Below are positions 9,944 to 20,525 of a stretch of 62,422 bases of DNA, piece after piece. Source of the DNA: Rhodocyclaceae bacterium (lineage in GTDB: Bacteria > Pseudomonadota > Gammaproteobacteria > Burkholderiales > Usitatibacteraceae); assembly GCA_020247545.1 (NCBI GenBank), contig JADCIX010000002.1, positions 1 through 62,422 on the forward strand. The letters are read 5' to 3'. A model generated the notes under the pieces. It saw nothing but the letters and a program-made list of their open reading frames with translations. It did not search any database and was not told the DNA's origin. Positions within the stretch are counted from its first letter, which is position 1. Each line of letters opens with the position of its first letter. The position numbers were made by a program, and so were the translations under genes.

Positions 9944-10819
9944 ATGGCAAAAACATTCAAAACGGTCGCGGTTGTCGGGAAACTTGATGGTGCCGGTGTC
10001 TCGGAGCCGTTGGCGGTACTGCAGTCCTTCTTGGCGAAACGTGGTGTCCGCGTGCAGATGGACGAGCGTACCGCATCGTTGGCGGCTACCGCGCCCGATG
10101 TGGTTGCACCGGTGGAGCGTGCGTTTGATGGCGCCGACCTCGCGATCGCGCTGGGCGGCGATGGAACGCTGCTCGGTATCGCGCGCAGGGTGGCTGATGC
10201 GAGTGTGCCGCTGGTGGGCATTAACCTTGGAACCCTGGGCTTTTTGACCGACATCCCCGCCGATTCAACCGAGAGTATGCTCGGTGCCATGTTGGATGGC
10301 GCCTACACGACCGAGTCGCGCCTGTTACTCAATGGTGCCATCGAGCGCGAGGGCAATGTCGTGTTTTCGACCGTTGCGTTAAATGACGTCGTGGTCTGCC
10401 GCGGCGCGATGGGGTCGATGATCGAGTTTGCCGTGGAAGTCAACGGTGAGTTTGTCTACAGTTTGCGCGCGGACGGCTTGATCATTTCCACGCCAACCGG
10501 CTCGACCGCCTACGCGTTGTCCAGCGGGGGGCCAATTTTGCATCCCAGCCTACCGGCGATTTCACTGGTGCCCATTTCACCGCACACATTGTCTAATCGT
10601 CCGGTAGCCATCCCGAGCAGCTCTGAGGTTCGCGTGCGTCTGATTCGCGGCCAGAACGCGCGAGTCAACTTTGATGTGCAATCGTATTTTGATCCCGAAA
10701 CTGAGGATGTGGTTGCCGTCTGCGGCCATCCGAATCGGTTGACACTGTTGCACCCGGTAGGGCATTCCTACTACGCCATGTTGCGCTCGAAGCTGCACTG
10801 GGCAGAACGCAACTCCTAG
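9944..10819 (+). CDS. nadK: NAD kinase
   Basis: Phosphorylates NAD to NADP with ATP or polyphosphate; the only route to NADP in most bacteria. The 291-residue protein carries the diagnostic GGDGT (71-75) followed by LLGIAR, the second family motif 'ADGLIISTPTGSTAYALSSGGPI' and the 'RPVAIPSSSEVRVRL' region. Length is typical of beta- and gammaproteobacterial enzymes. It starts at ATG 9944 without a strong Shine-Dalgarno sequence. It is followed after 13 bases by recN, an arrangement also seen in many proteobacteria, and is divergent from hrcA. Confidence 0.98.
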   Translation: MAKTFKTVAVVGKLDGAGVSEPLAVLQSFLAKRGVRVQMDERTASLAATAPDVVAPVERAFDGADLAIALGGDGTLLGIARRVADASVPLVGINLGTLGFLTDIPADSTESMLGAMLDGAYTTESRLLLNGAIEREGNVVFSTVALNDVVVCRGAMGSMIEFAVEVNGEFVYSLRADGLIISTPTGSTAYALSSGGPILHPSLPAISLVPISPHTLSNRPVAIPSSSEVRVRLIRGQNARVNFDVQSYFDPETEDVVAVCGHPNRLTLLHPVGHSYYAMLRSKLHWAERNS

Positions 10820-10832
10820 TCGCCGATCAAAC

Positions 10833-12536
10833 ATGCTGCGCGCACTTACTATCACCAACTTCGTCATCGTTGATCATCTGGAACTGGACTTTGAATCCGG
10901 CTTTAGCGCCTTGACAGGCGAGACCGGCGCAGGTAAGTCGATTCTGATTGATGCGCTGTCTCTCGCCCTTGGGGCTCGTGCTGACGGCAACCCGGTGCGG
11001 GTAGGGCAAAACAAGGCCGAGATTACGGCGGAATTCGCCCTGAACTACCTGCCGTCGGCGCGCCAATGGTTGGCAGAGTCCGATCTGGCCGACGACGATG
11101 TCAACATTTGTCTGTTTCGTCGTGTAATCGATACGAGTGGGCGCTCCAAAGCATTTATCAATGGTTCGTCCGTCACACTTTCGCAAATGCGCGACTTGGG
11201 CCAACGTTTAGTTGATATCCATGGACAACACGAACACCAGAGGTTGCTGCGCCGTGATGCACAGTTGGCGTTGCTCGACGATTTCGCGGCAAATGCCGCC
11301 ATACGGGATGCCGTATCGACGGCCCATGCCGAGTGGTCACAGATTGCCAATATTCGCGCGGCACGGCAGCAAAATGAGGCCGCGATTGCTCGCGAGTTCG
11401 AAGACGTTTCCTGGCAAATCCGTGAACTCGAGAAGCTCAACTTCACCCCTGCGCGTTGGGAAGAAACACTCGCTGAGCAGCGCCGTCTTGCCAACGCTAC
11501 AAGCCTGATTTCTGCGGCGGAGGGTGCCATCGATGGGCTCGCTGAGAGTGATAATGCGGTAATCAGCACTATCGACGCACTTGCCAGTGAACTGGGTGTC
11601 GCGGCGCAGACCGATGCGGCCCTGAGGGACATCCACGGTCTGATGACCACCGCGAGGGTTGAACTGAGCGAAGCCGTATCGAGTTTGCGCCACTACCTTC
11701 GTAAATTGGAGGTCGACCCGGCGAAATTGGCGGAACGTGATGGCGAGATATCTGACGTGCTTGAACTCGCGCGCAAGTTCCGCATCGAGCCATCGCGCAT
11801 TCCAGACTACTTGCAACAGAAAAGGGATCGACTTGCGTCACTGGGCGGTGGTCAGTCGCTCGACGATTTGATTGTACGCGAGCAGCTTGCCGAGGCGGCA
11901 TATCGTGAGGTTGCGAAAGAACTGACCAAGTCTCGGCAGGAGGCGGCAAAGACCTTTTCCGCGCAAATCACTGCTTCGTTGCAAGAACTTGCCATGCCGG
12001 GCGGGCTATTTGCGGTCGAGTTTGTAGCCCGTGAGGCCGGGCCAAGCGGTTTGGAGGGGTGTGAATTTCAGGTCGCCGCTCACGAGGGGCAAACACTCGG
12101 GCCATTAGCCAAAATCGCATCGGGCGGCGAGCTGTCGCGCGTATCACTGGCTATCCAGATGATGGCGTCCGCGCGCGGCGGCGTCCCGACGATGATTTTT
12201 GACGAAGTGGATTCGGGTATCGGTGGACGCGTGGCAGAAGTTGTCGGGCGGCTGCTGCGCCGGTTGGGGGAAAAACAGGGGGAAAAAGCGGGTGCCAAAG
12301 ACGAAGGCAAACATCAGGTGCTTGCTGTAACGCATTTGCCGCAAGTGGCGGCTTGTGCGGAATACCAGTTTCAAGTCAGCAAGGGTGCGTCTGATGTAGT
12401 TGTGACGACCAATATCGTGTTGCTGAATAAGAAAGCGCGTATTGAAGAAATTGCCCGTATGCTGGGCGGCATGACGATTACGGCAACAACACGCAAACAC
12501 GCCGAAGAAATGCTGGCTAGCGCAGCGAAGGCCTGA
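10833..12536 (+). CDS. recN: DNA repair protein RecN
   Basis: SMC-like ATPase that holds broken DNA ends for recombination repair. The 567-residue product has the Walker A motif GETGAGKS (29-36) right after the N-terminal beta sheet, two long coiled-coil stretches (about 155-240 and 270-390), and the C-terminal ATPase lobe with the ABC signature 'ASGGELSRVSLAIQ' and Walker B 'MIFDEVDSGIGG'. Length matches E. coli RecN (553). The gap to nadK is only 13 bases, so the two are probably one operon. A Lys/Glu-rich insert (GEKQGEKAGAKDEGK, near residue 490) is longer than in most homologues. Confidence 0.97.
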   Translation: MLRALTITNFVIVDHLELDFESGFSALTGETGAGKSILIDALSLALGARADGNPVRVGQNKAEITAEFALNYLPSARQWLAESDLADDDVNICLFRRVIDTSGRSKAFINGSSVTLSQMRDLGQRLVDIHGQHEHQRLLRRDAQLALLDDFAANAAIRDAVSTAHAEWSQIANIRAARQQNEAAIAREFEDVSWQIRELEKLNFTPARWEETLAEQRRLANATSLISAAEGAIDGLAESDNAVISTIDALASELGVAAQTDAALRDIHGLMTTARVELSEAVSSLRHYLRKLEVDPAKLAERDGEISDVLELARKFRIEPSRIPDYLQQKRDRLASLGGGQSLDDLIVREQLAEAAYREVAKELTKSRQEAAKTFSAQITASLQELAMPGGLFAVEFVAREAGPSGLEGCEFQVAAHEGQTLGPLAKIASGGELSRVSLAIQMMASARGGVPTMIFDEVDSGIGGRVAEVVGRLLRRLGEKQGEKAGAKDEGKHQVLAVTHLPQVAACAEYQFQVSKGASDVVVTTNIVLLNKKARIEEIARMLGGMTITATTRKHAEEMLASAAKA

Positions 12537-12541
12537 ACAAG

Positions 12542-15289
12542 CTAAGCTGCCCCACAGGAGGCAAACATTGACCACCAAAGGCTGGTCACGGCCGCGCGCT
12601 CGTCAACTAACTCCTTCGGCGTAATCCATGCCTTGCGCTCGCCATTGTTTTGCGCAATGTGTAACCGGTGCCGGTACGCAAGATAGGCTTTAGCGGCCGC
12701 CGCGGCTTGCTCTTCCTCGATCAATCCCAGCGCTGCGGCGCGGTTGAGCAGCGCAAAATTGCCCATGTTGGATAAGAACTCTGGGTACTCACCACTGTGC
12801 GCCAAAATCAAGTATTGCACGATGAACTCAATATCGACGATGCCGCCTTCGGTGTTTTTCAAATCGAGGGAATCTGGCTTGTCCTTTTTTTCCAGGCGCA
12901 TTTTTTGCCGCATCTCGATAATGTCGATCCTCAGCTTGACGATGTCACGCCGCTTTGAGAGAACCTCTGTACGAATGTCTTCGAATGGTCTGGCAAGCGA
13001 TGCATCGCCCGCGCACCAGCGCGCGCGGGTCAGTGCCTGATGCTCCCAAGTCCAAGCGCGGTTAACTTGGTAATCGCGAAATGCGGAAAGGCTTGATACC
13101 AATAGCCCTGCCGCTCCATCAGGGCGTAGTCGCAGGTCGGTCTCATAGAGCACGCCTCCGGCGGTCATAGTGTTGAGCCAGCTATTCACCCGTTGCGCAA
13201 GTTTGGCAACCAAATCGGCTGGCATGCCTGATTCTGGATCGTAGAGAAATACGAGGTCAAGGTCGGAGGCATAACCCAGTTCTTTGCTACCCCATTTGCC
13301 GTAGCCGATGACGGCAAATCCCGCCGCAGTGGCTGACGTGGTTGCCGGTTGGATCGCCCGCCATGCCATCTTTACTGCACAATCCACCAGCATATCCGCC
13401 AGCATCGAAAGTTCGTCCGACAAGGCCATCACCCCGAGCCGGCCCTCGATGTCAGCAATATTGAGTTTGAGCATAATGCGCTGTTTGGTGTGCCGCAGCA
13501 GCTCGTATTGCTGTTCGACGTCATTGCCAATAGCCTGGCATTGTGTCTCTAACATACGACGCTCCCCTTGCCAGTCGATCAACCCTCGTGTTGGCGTTCC
13601 CAGCTCGGCGCGGACGGCAGGCGGTAGCATCACATCATCGAGCAATATTGGGTGTCGTTGTAACAGGCTGGCGGCCCAGGCGCTTTGATGGGCAATCCGC
13701 GCAACACGCGCCAGCGCGGCGGGATACTCAAGCAGAAAAGCGAGGTAGGTTTCGCGCTTGTCGATTGCTTCCAGCAAATCGAATAATCGAAACAAGGTTG
13801 TTGAAGTGGTATCGACGGTGGCGCAGGTGTCGACCGCACGTCCGATCAGTGTCTCCAGCCGACCCCGAAGTTTCGGCGGCAGCGCCTGCATACGGCTTGA
13901 GGCAAACCACCGCTGAATACGATCGGCGATCGGCGCACGATAGACTTCATCGTAAAGTCTAGTATTGAAGGGAACTTCCAAGCCATTTACCTTGAAACTG
14001 CCCGTGTTTGTTAGGGTTTGACTTTTTTCGATGCGCGTCTCTGCATCGCCGAACACCGCCTCAAATTCGCCGGTAACCACGGCGCGGTGCATATTGAGTG
14101 TCTGTAAAAACGGCTGCCAATCGGCAAAACCCATGGCGTCGGCAATACGTTGCTGCTCCTCTGGCGAGGCGGGTAGTGACTGTGTCTGCTGGTCGTCTAG
14201 GTACTGCAAACGGTGCTCGAGGTTGCGCAAAAATGTGTATGCCTGAGATAACGCCGCGACACGGGGTATTGGGATGATTCCATGCTGGCCGAGCTGTGAC
14301 AGCGCTTCACGCGTGCTGCGGGTTTGCAGTCCAGTGTGATTAGTACCACCACCGGTTTTTCCAACGCTGCGCCCGCCGCGGATCAGCTGGTGAATCTGTG
14401 TCACAAACTCGACCTCGCGAATGCCACCTTCGCCAACCTTTATGTCGCTTTGTTTGCCACGTTTGTTGGCGTCCGCCCGAATCTGGCTGTGCAAGGCCCG
14501 CATCTCTTCGATGGCGGCGTAGTCGTGGTAGCGACGAAATACAAACGGCGTCGCCAAGGCGTCAAGCGCAGCGACGTTGGTTGCCTCACCGGTCATCACC
14601 CGGGCCTTCAGCCATGCATATCGTTCCCATGGACGCGCTTGTTGCAGAAAGTAGGACTCAAGAGAGGCTAGCGAGGTCACGAGCGGTCCACTGTCGCCGA
14701 ACGGTCGAAGGCGCATATCGACGCGGAATACATAACCGTTTTCGTCAACATTATCGATTGACCGGATCACCCGCTTCCCCAACTGGTGGTGAAATTCGTG
14801 CCAACTCTTGTCAGCGTTCGCCGCACCGTCTTCCGCGTGAACAAAGATCAAGTCGATATCGGAGGACACGTTGAGCTCCAGAGCACCGAGTTTGCCCATG
14901 CCAACAACCATCAGGTCACTTTGTGGCGACGCCGACACCCCGTACTCATCCAGCAGGGCTTTGGTGTGGTGGGCCAGCGATAGGCGAACCACATCGTCGG
15001 CAAAGTGTGAAATCGCCGTTACCACTTCGTCGAGATCTGCCAGGCAGTTGATGTCGCGAAGCATGATTGCAAGCATCACCTGTTTGCGACGCAGGCGCAG
15101 GGTGGCGTCGATTGTGGATTCTGTCGTAATTGGCGATGCGGAGAAGGCGGCGACCGTCTCGACCGCAGACTGATCGGCATGGCTCCTTAACCACTCACGC
15201 AGTTCCGGCGTAGCAAACATCAGCCGCTCGGCATAGCGCGACGCGCGAAACAAACGTGCTACAGCAATGTCGAATGTTTCGTGGTCCAT
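12542..15289 (-). CDS. glnE: Bifunctional glutamine synthetase adenylyltransferase/deadenylase GlnE
   Basis: Adds AMP to, and removes it from, glutamine synthetase in response to PII and glutamine. The 915-residue protein has two nucleotidyltransferase domains, each with the G-[KY]-[LW]-G-x-x-E-L-x-x-x-S-D-[IL]-D-L pattern: 'GMGKLGALELNVSSDIDLIFV' (N-terminal, about residue 125) and 'GYGKWGSKELGYASDLDLVFLY' (C-terminal, about 660). Each is followed by the helical GlnE/GlnD domain. E. coli GlnE has 946 residues. The ATG at 15289 (MDHETFDIAV) is chosen over a longer open frame with an Arg/Tyr-rich extension. Divergent from yhdP. Confidence 0.97.
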   Translation of the reverse strand: MDHETFDIAVARLFRASRYAERLMFATPELREWLRSHADQSAVETVAAFSASPITTESTIDATLRLRRKQVMLAIMLRDINCLADLDEVVTAISHFADDVVRLSLAHHTKALLDEYGVSASPQSDLMVVGMGKLGALELNVSSDIDLIFVHAEDGAANADKSWHEFHHQLGKRVIRSIDNVDENGYVFRVDMRLRPFGDSGPLVTSLASLESYFLQQARPWERYAWLKARVMTGEATNVAALDALATPFVFRRYHDYAAIEEMRALHSQIRADANKRGKQSDIKVGEGGIREVEFVTQIHQLIRGGRSVGKTGGGTNHTGLQTRSTREALSQLGQHGIIPIPRVAALSQAYTFLRNLEHRLQYLDDQQTQSLPASPEEQQRIADAMGFADWQPFLQTLNMHRAVVTGEFEAVFGDAETRIEKSQTLTNTGSFKVNGLEVPFNTRLYDEVYRAPIADRIQRWFASSRMQALPPKLRGRLETLIGRAVDTCATVDTTSTTLFRLFDLLEAIDKRETYLAFLLEYPAALARVARIAHQSAWAASLLQRHPILLDDVMLPPAVRAELGTPTRGLIDWQGERRMLETQCQAIGNDVEQQYELLRHTKQRIMLKLNIADIEGRLGVMALSDELSMLADMLVDCAVKMAWRAIQPATTSATAAGFAVIGYGKWGSKELGYASDLDLVFLYDPESGMPADLVAKLAQRVNSWLNTMTAGGVLYETDLRLRPDGAAGLLVSSLSAFRDYQVNRAWTWEHQALTRARWCAGDASLARPFEDIRTEVLSKRRDIVKLRIDIIEMRQKMRLEKKDKPDSLDLKNTEGGIVDIEFIVQYLILAHSGEYPEFLSNMGNFALLNRAAALGLIEEEQAAAAAKAYLAYRHRLHIAQNNGERKAWITPKELVDERAAVTSLWWSMFASCGAA

Positions 15290-15447
15290 GCGGAAATTGC
15301 TGCCTTTGTACCCTTGGGCGCGGCGATTTTGTGCGGGATAGTATGCTTGTGTGCGCCGATAGCGTCGTCGCCCGTTAAAATAATACGTAAATTTTTGTCT
15401 TCGAGGACACCATTCTTCATATCGCCAAACGAATCGGCCAAATCTGC

Positions 15448-18400
15448 ATGCGCACGGCATATTGGTTGGTCATCGTTTTGGCGCTGTTGGTGGCCGCCAT
15501 ACTGGCAAGTCTTAAGTACCTGGTAATGCCTAACATCCAAGGCTACGAGGCAGCGCTTCGGGCCAAAGTGGCCGAGGCGTCCGGGATGGAAGTTTCCGCC
15601 ACTTCCATCGAGGGAGGTTGGTCGGGCTTCTCCCCATTCGTCGACTTGACCGGTGTGGAGTTACGTGAGCCCAAGGGCGTAAAGTCGCCAACCCGAACGG
15701 CGGGCAGTGTTGCGCTTCGCCTGCCCGCAGTACGGATCTCGCTTTCCATCCCGTACCTGATGGTCGGTCAAGTGCGTTTCAGCGAAGTCACCATTATTCA
15801 ACCCGAGTTGTCCCTCATTCGCGCCGCAGACGGATTCATTTACTTTGCCGGGAGGCCGTTGAACAAAAAAAGTGAGGAGCCGGATGATGGTCGCCTGATA
15901 GATTGGCTAATTTCTCAGCCAAGTATCGATATCCAGCAGGCCACGCTGACATGGCGCGACGACACGCATCCCGCGCCGGAACTGACGTTTAAGCAGGTCG
16001 GTATCCGGATCGATAAATCGCTGGGGCGACACACGTTTGGTTTTGTCGCCACACCGCCGCGCGGCCTGGCGGGACCGATCGAAGTGCGTGGGAAACTGCG
16101 TTTCGGTAAAGCAGACGCCAATGATGAAAAGCCTGCTGAAGCGATGCGTTGGCAAGTTGATGGCAGCATTTATGCAGCGGCACGCGACGCGAACCTTGCC
16201 GAACTGCGCCGCCACTTGAACGTGCCGAACAGTTGGCAGTCGGGCGTAGGTACCGTGCGCTCGTGGCTTGAGTTGGATAGTCGGTCGGAGGGGGCACAAA
16301 AACTGGCGGTTTCAAAGACTGCTACGAATAATCCCACCAGCCCGATCAATCCGATCAAGGCCATCATTGCCGACGTCGCGATCATCAACGCGCGTGCGCA
16401 GTTAGCCGATGATGCGTCACCCCTCTCGATCGCAAAGCTCACCGGTCGCCTGAGCTACCAGCGTCTCGAAGACGGCTTGCGCATCGGCACCAACAAACTT
16501 GAGTTCCGCACGCAAGAAGGCGTGAACTCGCTGCCGGCAGATTTTTCGTTATCCCTGCAGAGTGCGGGTAGCGTCGATAAAGAGCGTGGCGAGATCACGG
16601 CCAATGGCATCGACTTGAAAGTGATGACCTCGCTGCTCGAGTACTTCCCAATCGGTCGGGAGTTGCGCCAACTCGCGGCTAAGTTTGGGCTGCGTGGTGC
16701 CGTCAAAGACATCCGCTTTGCTTGGACTGGCCCCTTACAGAAACCCAAGACCTATACCGTCAAGGGCACGCTCGTCGATTTTTCGTCAAACCTAACTGAA
16801 TCGATTCCCGGCGTATCGGGTGTCAGCGGTAGTGTTGAGGGGAGTGAGAAAGGCGGGAGGTACATTCTCAACGCGAAAGGCGTGGCCCTCGACATTCCGG
16901 CGATTTTTCGCGACACGGTGCGCTTTGATATTCTCGAAGGGCGGGGCGGTTGGCAGGTTGATGCCAATCAGCTTTCAATTAATTTCGACGGTGTCAAGGC
17001 GAGCAACCGGGACTTGTCCGCCCAGGTGAGCGGAAAGTATCAGAAGCTGCGCGAAAAACCGGGTGTCGAGATACCGCTTGAAAAGCGCCTGGGCACAATT
17101 GACCTCACGCTGCGACTTACTGAGGTTAACGCGCAGCGCCTACCGACGTATTTGCCGAATGGGGCCGCCAACACGCGTGAATATTTGGAGGGAGCGGTAC
17201 GCGATGGCAAAGTGGAATCAGCCGTGTTGGGCCTTAAAGGAAATTTGAATCAGTTCCCGTTTCATAATGGCGTTGGCGGTAACTTTACGGTGCGGGCAAA
17301 TCTGAAAGACGTTGACTTTCGTTATTTAGAAGGCTGGCCGGTCGCCAACGATATCGATGCTGAACTTCTGATCGACAACACTGCGATCCGTGTAAAGGTA
17401 GATAAAGCCCGCTTCTTCAATGCTAGGGTACGCAACACCCAAGTCGTCATCGCTGATTCTCACGCCTGGCCGTTTTTGCTCGCAATCGTTGGGGAGGCGG
17501 ATGCCCGTGCGGAGGACGTGTCCCGTTATCTTCGCGAGAGTCCGTTGGTTGACGGTGTTGGTGCATTCACCAAGGTCGTCGCGCTTGAGGGGCCTGGCAA
17601 ACTCAACATAGACATAAAGATACCCGTCGGGCCCGCGCCGGCGGCAACAGCGCCAAAAGATGCACCAAAGTTTCGTTTGTCCGGAAAGTACAGCCTCAAC
17701 AAGGGCAGCGCCAAGCTGAGTTTTGGCACACATATAAGCAACCTTAGCGGTGCCATCAGCTTTACCGACAAGAGTGTCACCAGCAGCAACGTAACCGGCG
17801 TGGCTTTCGGCTCACCAATCGCCATTGCCATATCCGGTGGTGGCGAAGCAGGCGTGGTCACCGACTTTGCCGGGCGCCTCGACGTTCAGCAGTTAGGTGA
17901 CTTATTGCCTTTCTCAATGCCATCGCAAGTTGACGGCAATACCGACATTACCGGACGTGTTGTTAGTTCGGCCGCAGGTTTGGAGGTGGTGGTTGACTCG
18001 AGCCTAGTTGGGGTAACGTCAGCGCTGCCAGTCCCGCTGGCCAAACGGCCCGACGAGCCGCGTCGACTGAATCTGCGACTCGTCAACGTTGGGCAGCCGG
18101 GAGCAAAGATTCGTCTGACCGTTGCGGGCAATGCATCGGTGGGGGGGACGTCCGATGCTGCGAGCAATAGGATCGAAGCGCGCTTTCAGCGTAGACGGGA
18201 TGCTGAAGGCGCGGCGCAGTTTCAGGGTCTTGCGAGCGTGGGCCTCCCCATATCAGAGACACCGTTGGCCGATGGGCTCTGGCTGATGGGCAACATGAAG
18301 ATTCTCGACTTCGATCAGTGGCTTGCAGCCGTAAACGCGTTCTACCCAAAGCCAACCACATCAGCGGCTGCGCCCGCCGCCCCGAGCGACTCGCTGATCA

Positions 18401-19638
18401 CCGGCTTTGATTTTTCGCTTGATCGATTGAACGCCTACTCGCGTAGTTTCTCCGAGGCCAAGATTCGTGGCCGCAAATCCGCAGATCGCGCCAACCCTAC
18501 CTGGGCGATATCGGTGGCGAGCAAGGAAGCGGAGGGCGATCTTACTTGGCGTAGTGCAGCCTTTAACGAGCGTGGTGCAGTGCGTGCGCGGCTGAAACGC
18601 CTGATTCTGCTGGACGATGCGGGTGCTGCTTCGAGTGTTCAACCCACGGCGGCGGAGCTTGCAGCGGCTGAGCAAGACCTGCCGGCTCTTGATATTGTTG
18701 CGGACGAATTCACGTTTAAGGAGCGTTGGCTGGGCAAGCTTGAATTGAAGGCGACGCCGCAAGCCGCGAACTGGCGTATCGAGCAACTGTTGATCAGCAA
18801 CGGTCATGCCCGAATGGAGATGGACGGCCTGTGGCAGCGATACGGTGACCCGTTTGCGCCACCACGCGCCGGCCCTGTGAAGTCATTGTCCACCATGAAC
18901 ATTAAGGTTGACTCCACCAACCTGAATGCCTTGTTCGCACAGTTTGGTTTTGGGGATCAGATCCGTGGAGGGCGTGGTGGCTTGGAAGGCAAGTTGTCGT
19001 GGCCCGGCCACGTTTACCAGTTTCAGACGGCGAATTTGTCAGGGGCGTTCAAGGTAAACGCCGAACGCGGTCAGTTTGTGAAGATGGATCCGGGGGCCGC
19101 AAAGCTGCTTGGGCTCATGAGTTTGCAATCGATCCCGCGCAGGCTGACGTTTGATTTCCGCGATTTGTTCAGTGAAGGTTATGCATTTGACAAGATCGAG
19201 GGTGACCTCACAATCACCGATGGTGTGATGTTCGCGAAAAAATTCGATATTTCTGGTCCCGCCGCGGACGTGCGTATGACGGGGGATATTGCGCTGCCGA
19301 CCGAGCGTGTTAATTTAACAATGACCGTGGCACCGAGGCTGAGCACCGCCGCTGCGATTGGAGCCGGGGTACTGGTCAACCCACTTGTCGGTCTTGGCGT
19401 ATTGCTGGGCGGAGAAGCCCTAAAAAGTCCACTGGAGCGTGTACTCTCGGTGCAGTACACGGTTTCGGGCAAGTGGGATAATCCGGATGTTGAGCGCGTC
19501 GGCAAAACGACCGCGCGTGTGGACATTAAGGAAATAGGGTCGCCTGGCGCTCCCCTTTCCGGCGTCTCACCCGCGCCAAGCGAAAAATTACCCGAGAAAT
19601 CAACCGCAAACGATCCGAATAAGAAAACCAAGCCGTGA
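15448..19638 (+). CDS. yhdP: YhdP family AsmA-like envelope protein
   Basis: Very large inner-membrane-anchored periplasmic protein of the YhdP/TIGR02099 (DUF3971 plus AsmA) family; in E. coli YhdP is one of the AsmA-like bridges implicated in phospholipid transport to the outer membrane. The 1396-residue product has one N-terminal membrane segment (about 5-27), a long repetitive beta-strand body and the C-terminal AsmA-like block ('GRGGLEGKLSWPGHVYQFQ', 'SLQSIPRRLTFDFRDLFSEGYAFDKIEGDL', near 1170-1260). A charged Pro/Lys/Ser tail ends the protein. Its stop overlaps the start of the amidase gene by four bases, implying translational coupling. Length is as expected for the family. Confidence 0.95.
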   Translation: MRTAYWLVIVLALLVAAILASLKYLVMPNIQGYEAALRAKVAEASGMEVSATSIEGGWSGFSPFVDLTGVELREPKGVKSPTRTAGSVALRLPAVRISLSIPYLMVGQVRFSEVTIIQPELSLIRAADGFIYFAGRPLNKKSEEPDDGRLIDWLISQPSIDIQQATLTWRDDTHPAPELTFKQVGIRIDKSLGRHTFGFVATPPRGLAGPIEVRGKLRFGKADANDEKPAEAMRWQVDGSIYAAARDANLAELRRHLNVPNSWQSGVGTVRSWLELDSRSEGAQKLAVSKTATNNPTSPINPIKAIIADVAIINARAQLADDASPLSIAKLTGRLSYQRLEDGLRIGTNKLEFRTQEGVNSLPADFSLSLQSAGSVDKERGEITANGIDLKVMTSLLEYFPIGRELRQLAAKFGLRGAVKDIRFAWTGPLQKPKTYTVKGTLVDFSSNLTESIPGVSGVSGSVEGSEKGGRYILNAKGVALDIPAIFRDTVRFDILEGRGGWQVDANQLSINFDGVKASNRDLSAQVSGKYQKLREKPGVEIPLEKRLGTIDLTLRLTEVNAQRLPTYLPNGAANTREYLEGAVRDGKVESAVLGLKGNLNQFPFHNGVGGNFTVRANLKDVDFRYLEGWPVANDIDAELLIDNTAIRVKVDKARFFNARVRNTQVVIADSHAWPFLLAIVGEADARAEDVSRYLRESPLVDGVGAFTKVVALEGPGKLNIDIKIPVGPAPAATAPKDAPKFRLSGKYSLNKGSAKLSFGTHISNLSGAISFTDKSVTSSNVTGVAFGSPIAIAISGGGEAGVVTDFAGRLDVQQLGDLLPFSMPSQVDGNTDITGRVVSSAAGLEVVVDSSLVGVTSALPVPLAKRPDEPRRLNLRLVNVGQPGAKIRLTVAGNASVGGTSDAASNRIEARFQRRRDAEGAAQFQGLASVGLPISETPLADGLWLMGNMKILDFDQWLAAVNAFYPKPTTSAAAPAAPSDSLITGFDFSLDRLNAYSRSFSEAKIRGRKSADRANPTWAISVASKEAEGDLTWRSAAFNERGAVRARLKRLILLDDAGAASSVQPTAAELAAAEQDLPALDIVADEFTFKERWLGKLELKATPQAANWRIEQLLISNGHARMEMDGLWQRYGDPFAPPRAGPVKSLSTMNIKVDSTNLNALFAQFGFGDQIRGGRGGLEGKLSWPGHVYQFQTANLSGAFKVNAERGQFVKMDPGAAKLLGLMSLQSIPRRLTFDFRDLFSEGYAFDKIEGDLTITDGVMFAKKFDISGPAADVRMTGDIALPTERVNLTMTVAPRLSTAAAIGAGVLVNPLVGLGVLLGGEALKSPLERVLSVQYTVSGKWDNPDVERVGKTTARVDIKEIGSPGAPLSGVSPAPSEKLPEKSTANDPNKKTKP

Positions 19639-20516
19639 TACTGAATAAAAACTCTCCAACGCTCCCCGAGGCACTGGCGAAGGCGCAGCAGTCGACACAA
19701 TCGTTTTACCGCGTCGCTGCGATTCAAATGGCCTCCGGCCCGCAGGTCAAGGCGAATCTGGAAGAAGCCAGCCGATTGGTCGCGCTCGCGGCGACCACCG
19801 GTGCGCGTATTGTGGTGTTGCCAGAGTACTTTGCGCTGATGGGTATGCGCGATACCGACAAAGTAGAGGCAATGGAAGCAGATGGCAGCGGGCCGATCCA
19901 AGATTGGCTGGCTGAAACTGCGGCCAAACACTCGCTTTGGCTGATTGGCGCAGGCGTGCCGATTTCGGCGGACGTGCCGGGTAAGGTAAAAAACAGCTGC
20001 CTGGTCTATGACAAGGCGGGAAAGCGTGTTGCCCGTTACGACAAAATTCACTTGTTTAGTCTGTCGATGGGGCAGGACCAGTTCAATGAGGCGCGCACCA
20101 TTGAGCCTGGTGATACGGTCAAAGTGGTTGATTCACCATATGGACGTATCGGGCTCTCGATTTGTTACGACCTGCGTTTCCCCGAGTTGTACCGCGCTAT
20201 GGGGGAAGTCGATATCATCGTCATTCCTTCGGCATTCACTGCAACGACCGGTAAAGCCCACTGGGAGCCCTTGGTTCGTGCCCGCGCCATTGAGAATTTG
20301 GCATATGTGATTGCTTCCGCACAAGGTGGTTACCACGTCAATGGGCGGGAAACCCATGGTGACACGATGATTGTTGACCCTTGGGGGATGGTGCTTGACC
20401 ATCTGCCGCGCGGGTCGGGTGTGGTGGTCGCAGGCATCAATCCGCAGTATCAGCAAACAATACGCAAGAGTCTTCCTGCGTTGTCGCATCGCCACCAGCA
20501 TCTCAAGACGGTTTAA
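19635..20516 (+). CDS. Carbon-nitrogen hydrolase (Nit-type omega-amidase, probable deaminated-glutathione amidase)
   Basis: Nitrilase-superfamily amidase. The catalytic triad is visible: Glu64 (LPEYFALM), Lys137 (ARYDKIHLF) and Cys177 (GLSICYDLRFPELYR). The motif spacing and the 'YDLRFPELYR' segment fit the NIT1/YbeM branch, whose characterised members repair deaminated glutathione. The 293-residue protein starts at a GTG that overlaps the yhdP stop (GTGA), and tldD follows nine bases later, so yhdP-nit-tldD is one transcription unit, as is common in betaproteobacteria. The first 22 residues are poorly conserved in character; a later start is possible but lacks a better signal. Confidence 0.93.
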   Translation: MILNKNSPTLPEALAKAQQSTQSFYRVAAIQMASGPQVKANLEEASRLVALAATTGARIVVLPEYFALMGMRDTDKVEAMEADGSGPIQDWLAETAAKHSLWLIGAGVPISADVPGKVKNSCLVYDKAGKRVARYDKIHLFSLSMGQDQFNEARTIEPGDTVKVVDSPYGRIGLSICYDLRFPELYRAMGEVDIIVIPSAFTATTGKAHWEPLVRARAIENLAYVIASAQGGYHVNGRETHGDTMIVDPWGMVLDHLPRGSGVVVAGINPQYQQTIRKSLPALSHRHQHLKTV

Positions 20517-20525
20517 AGGTAACGC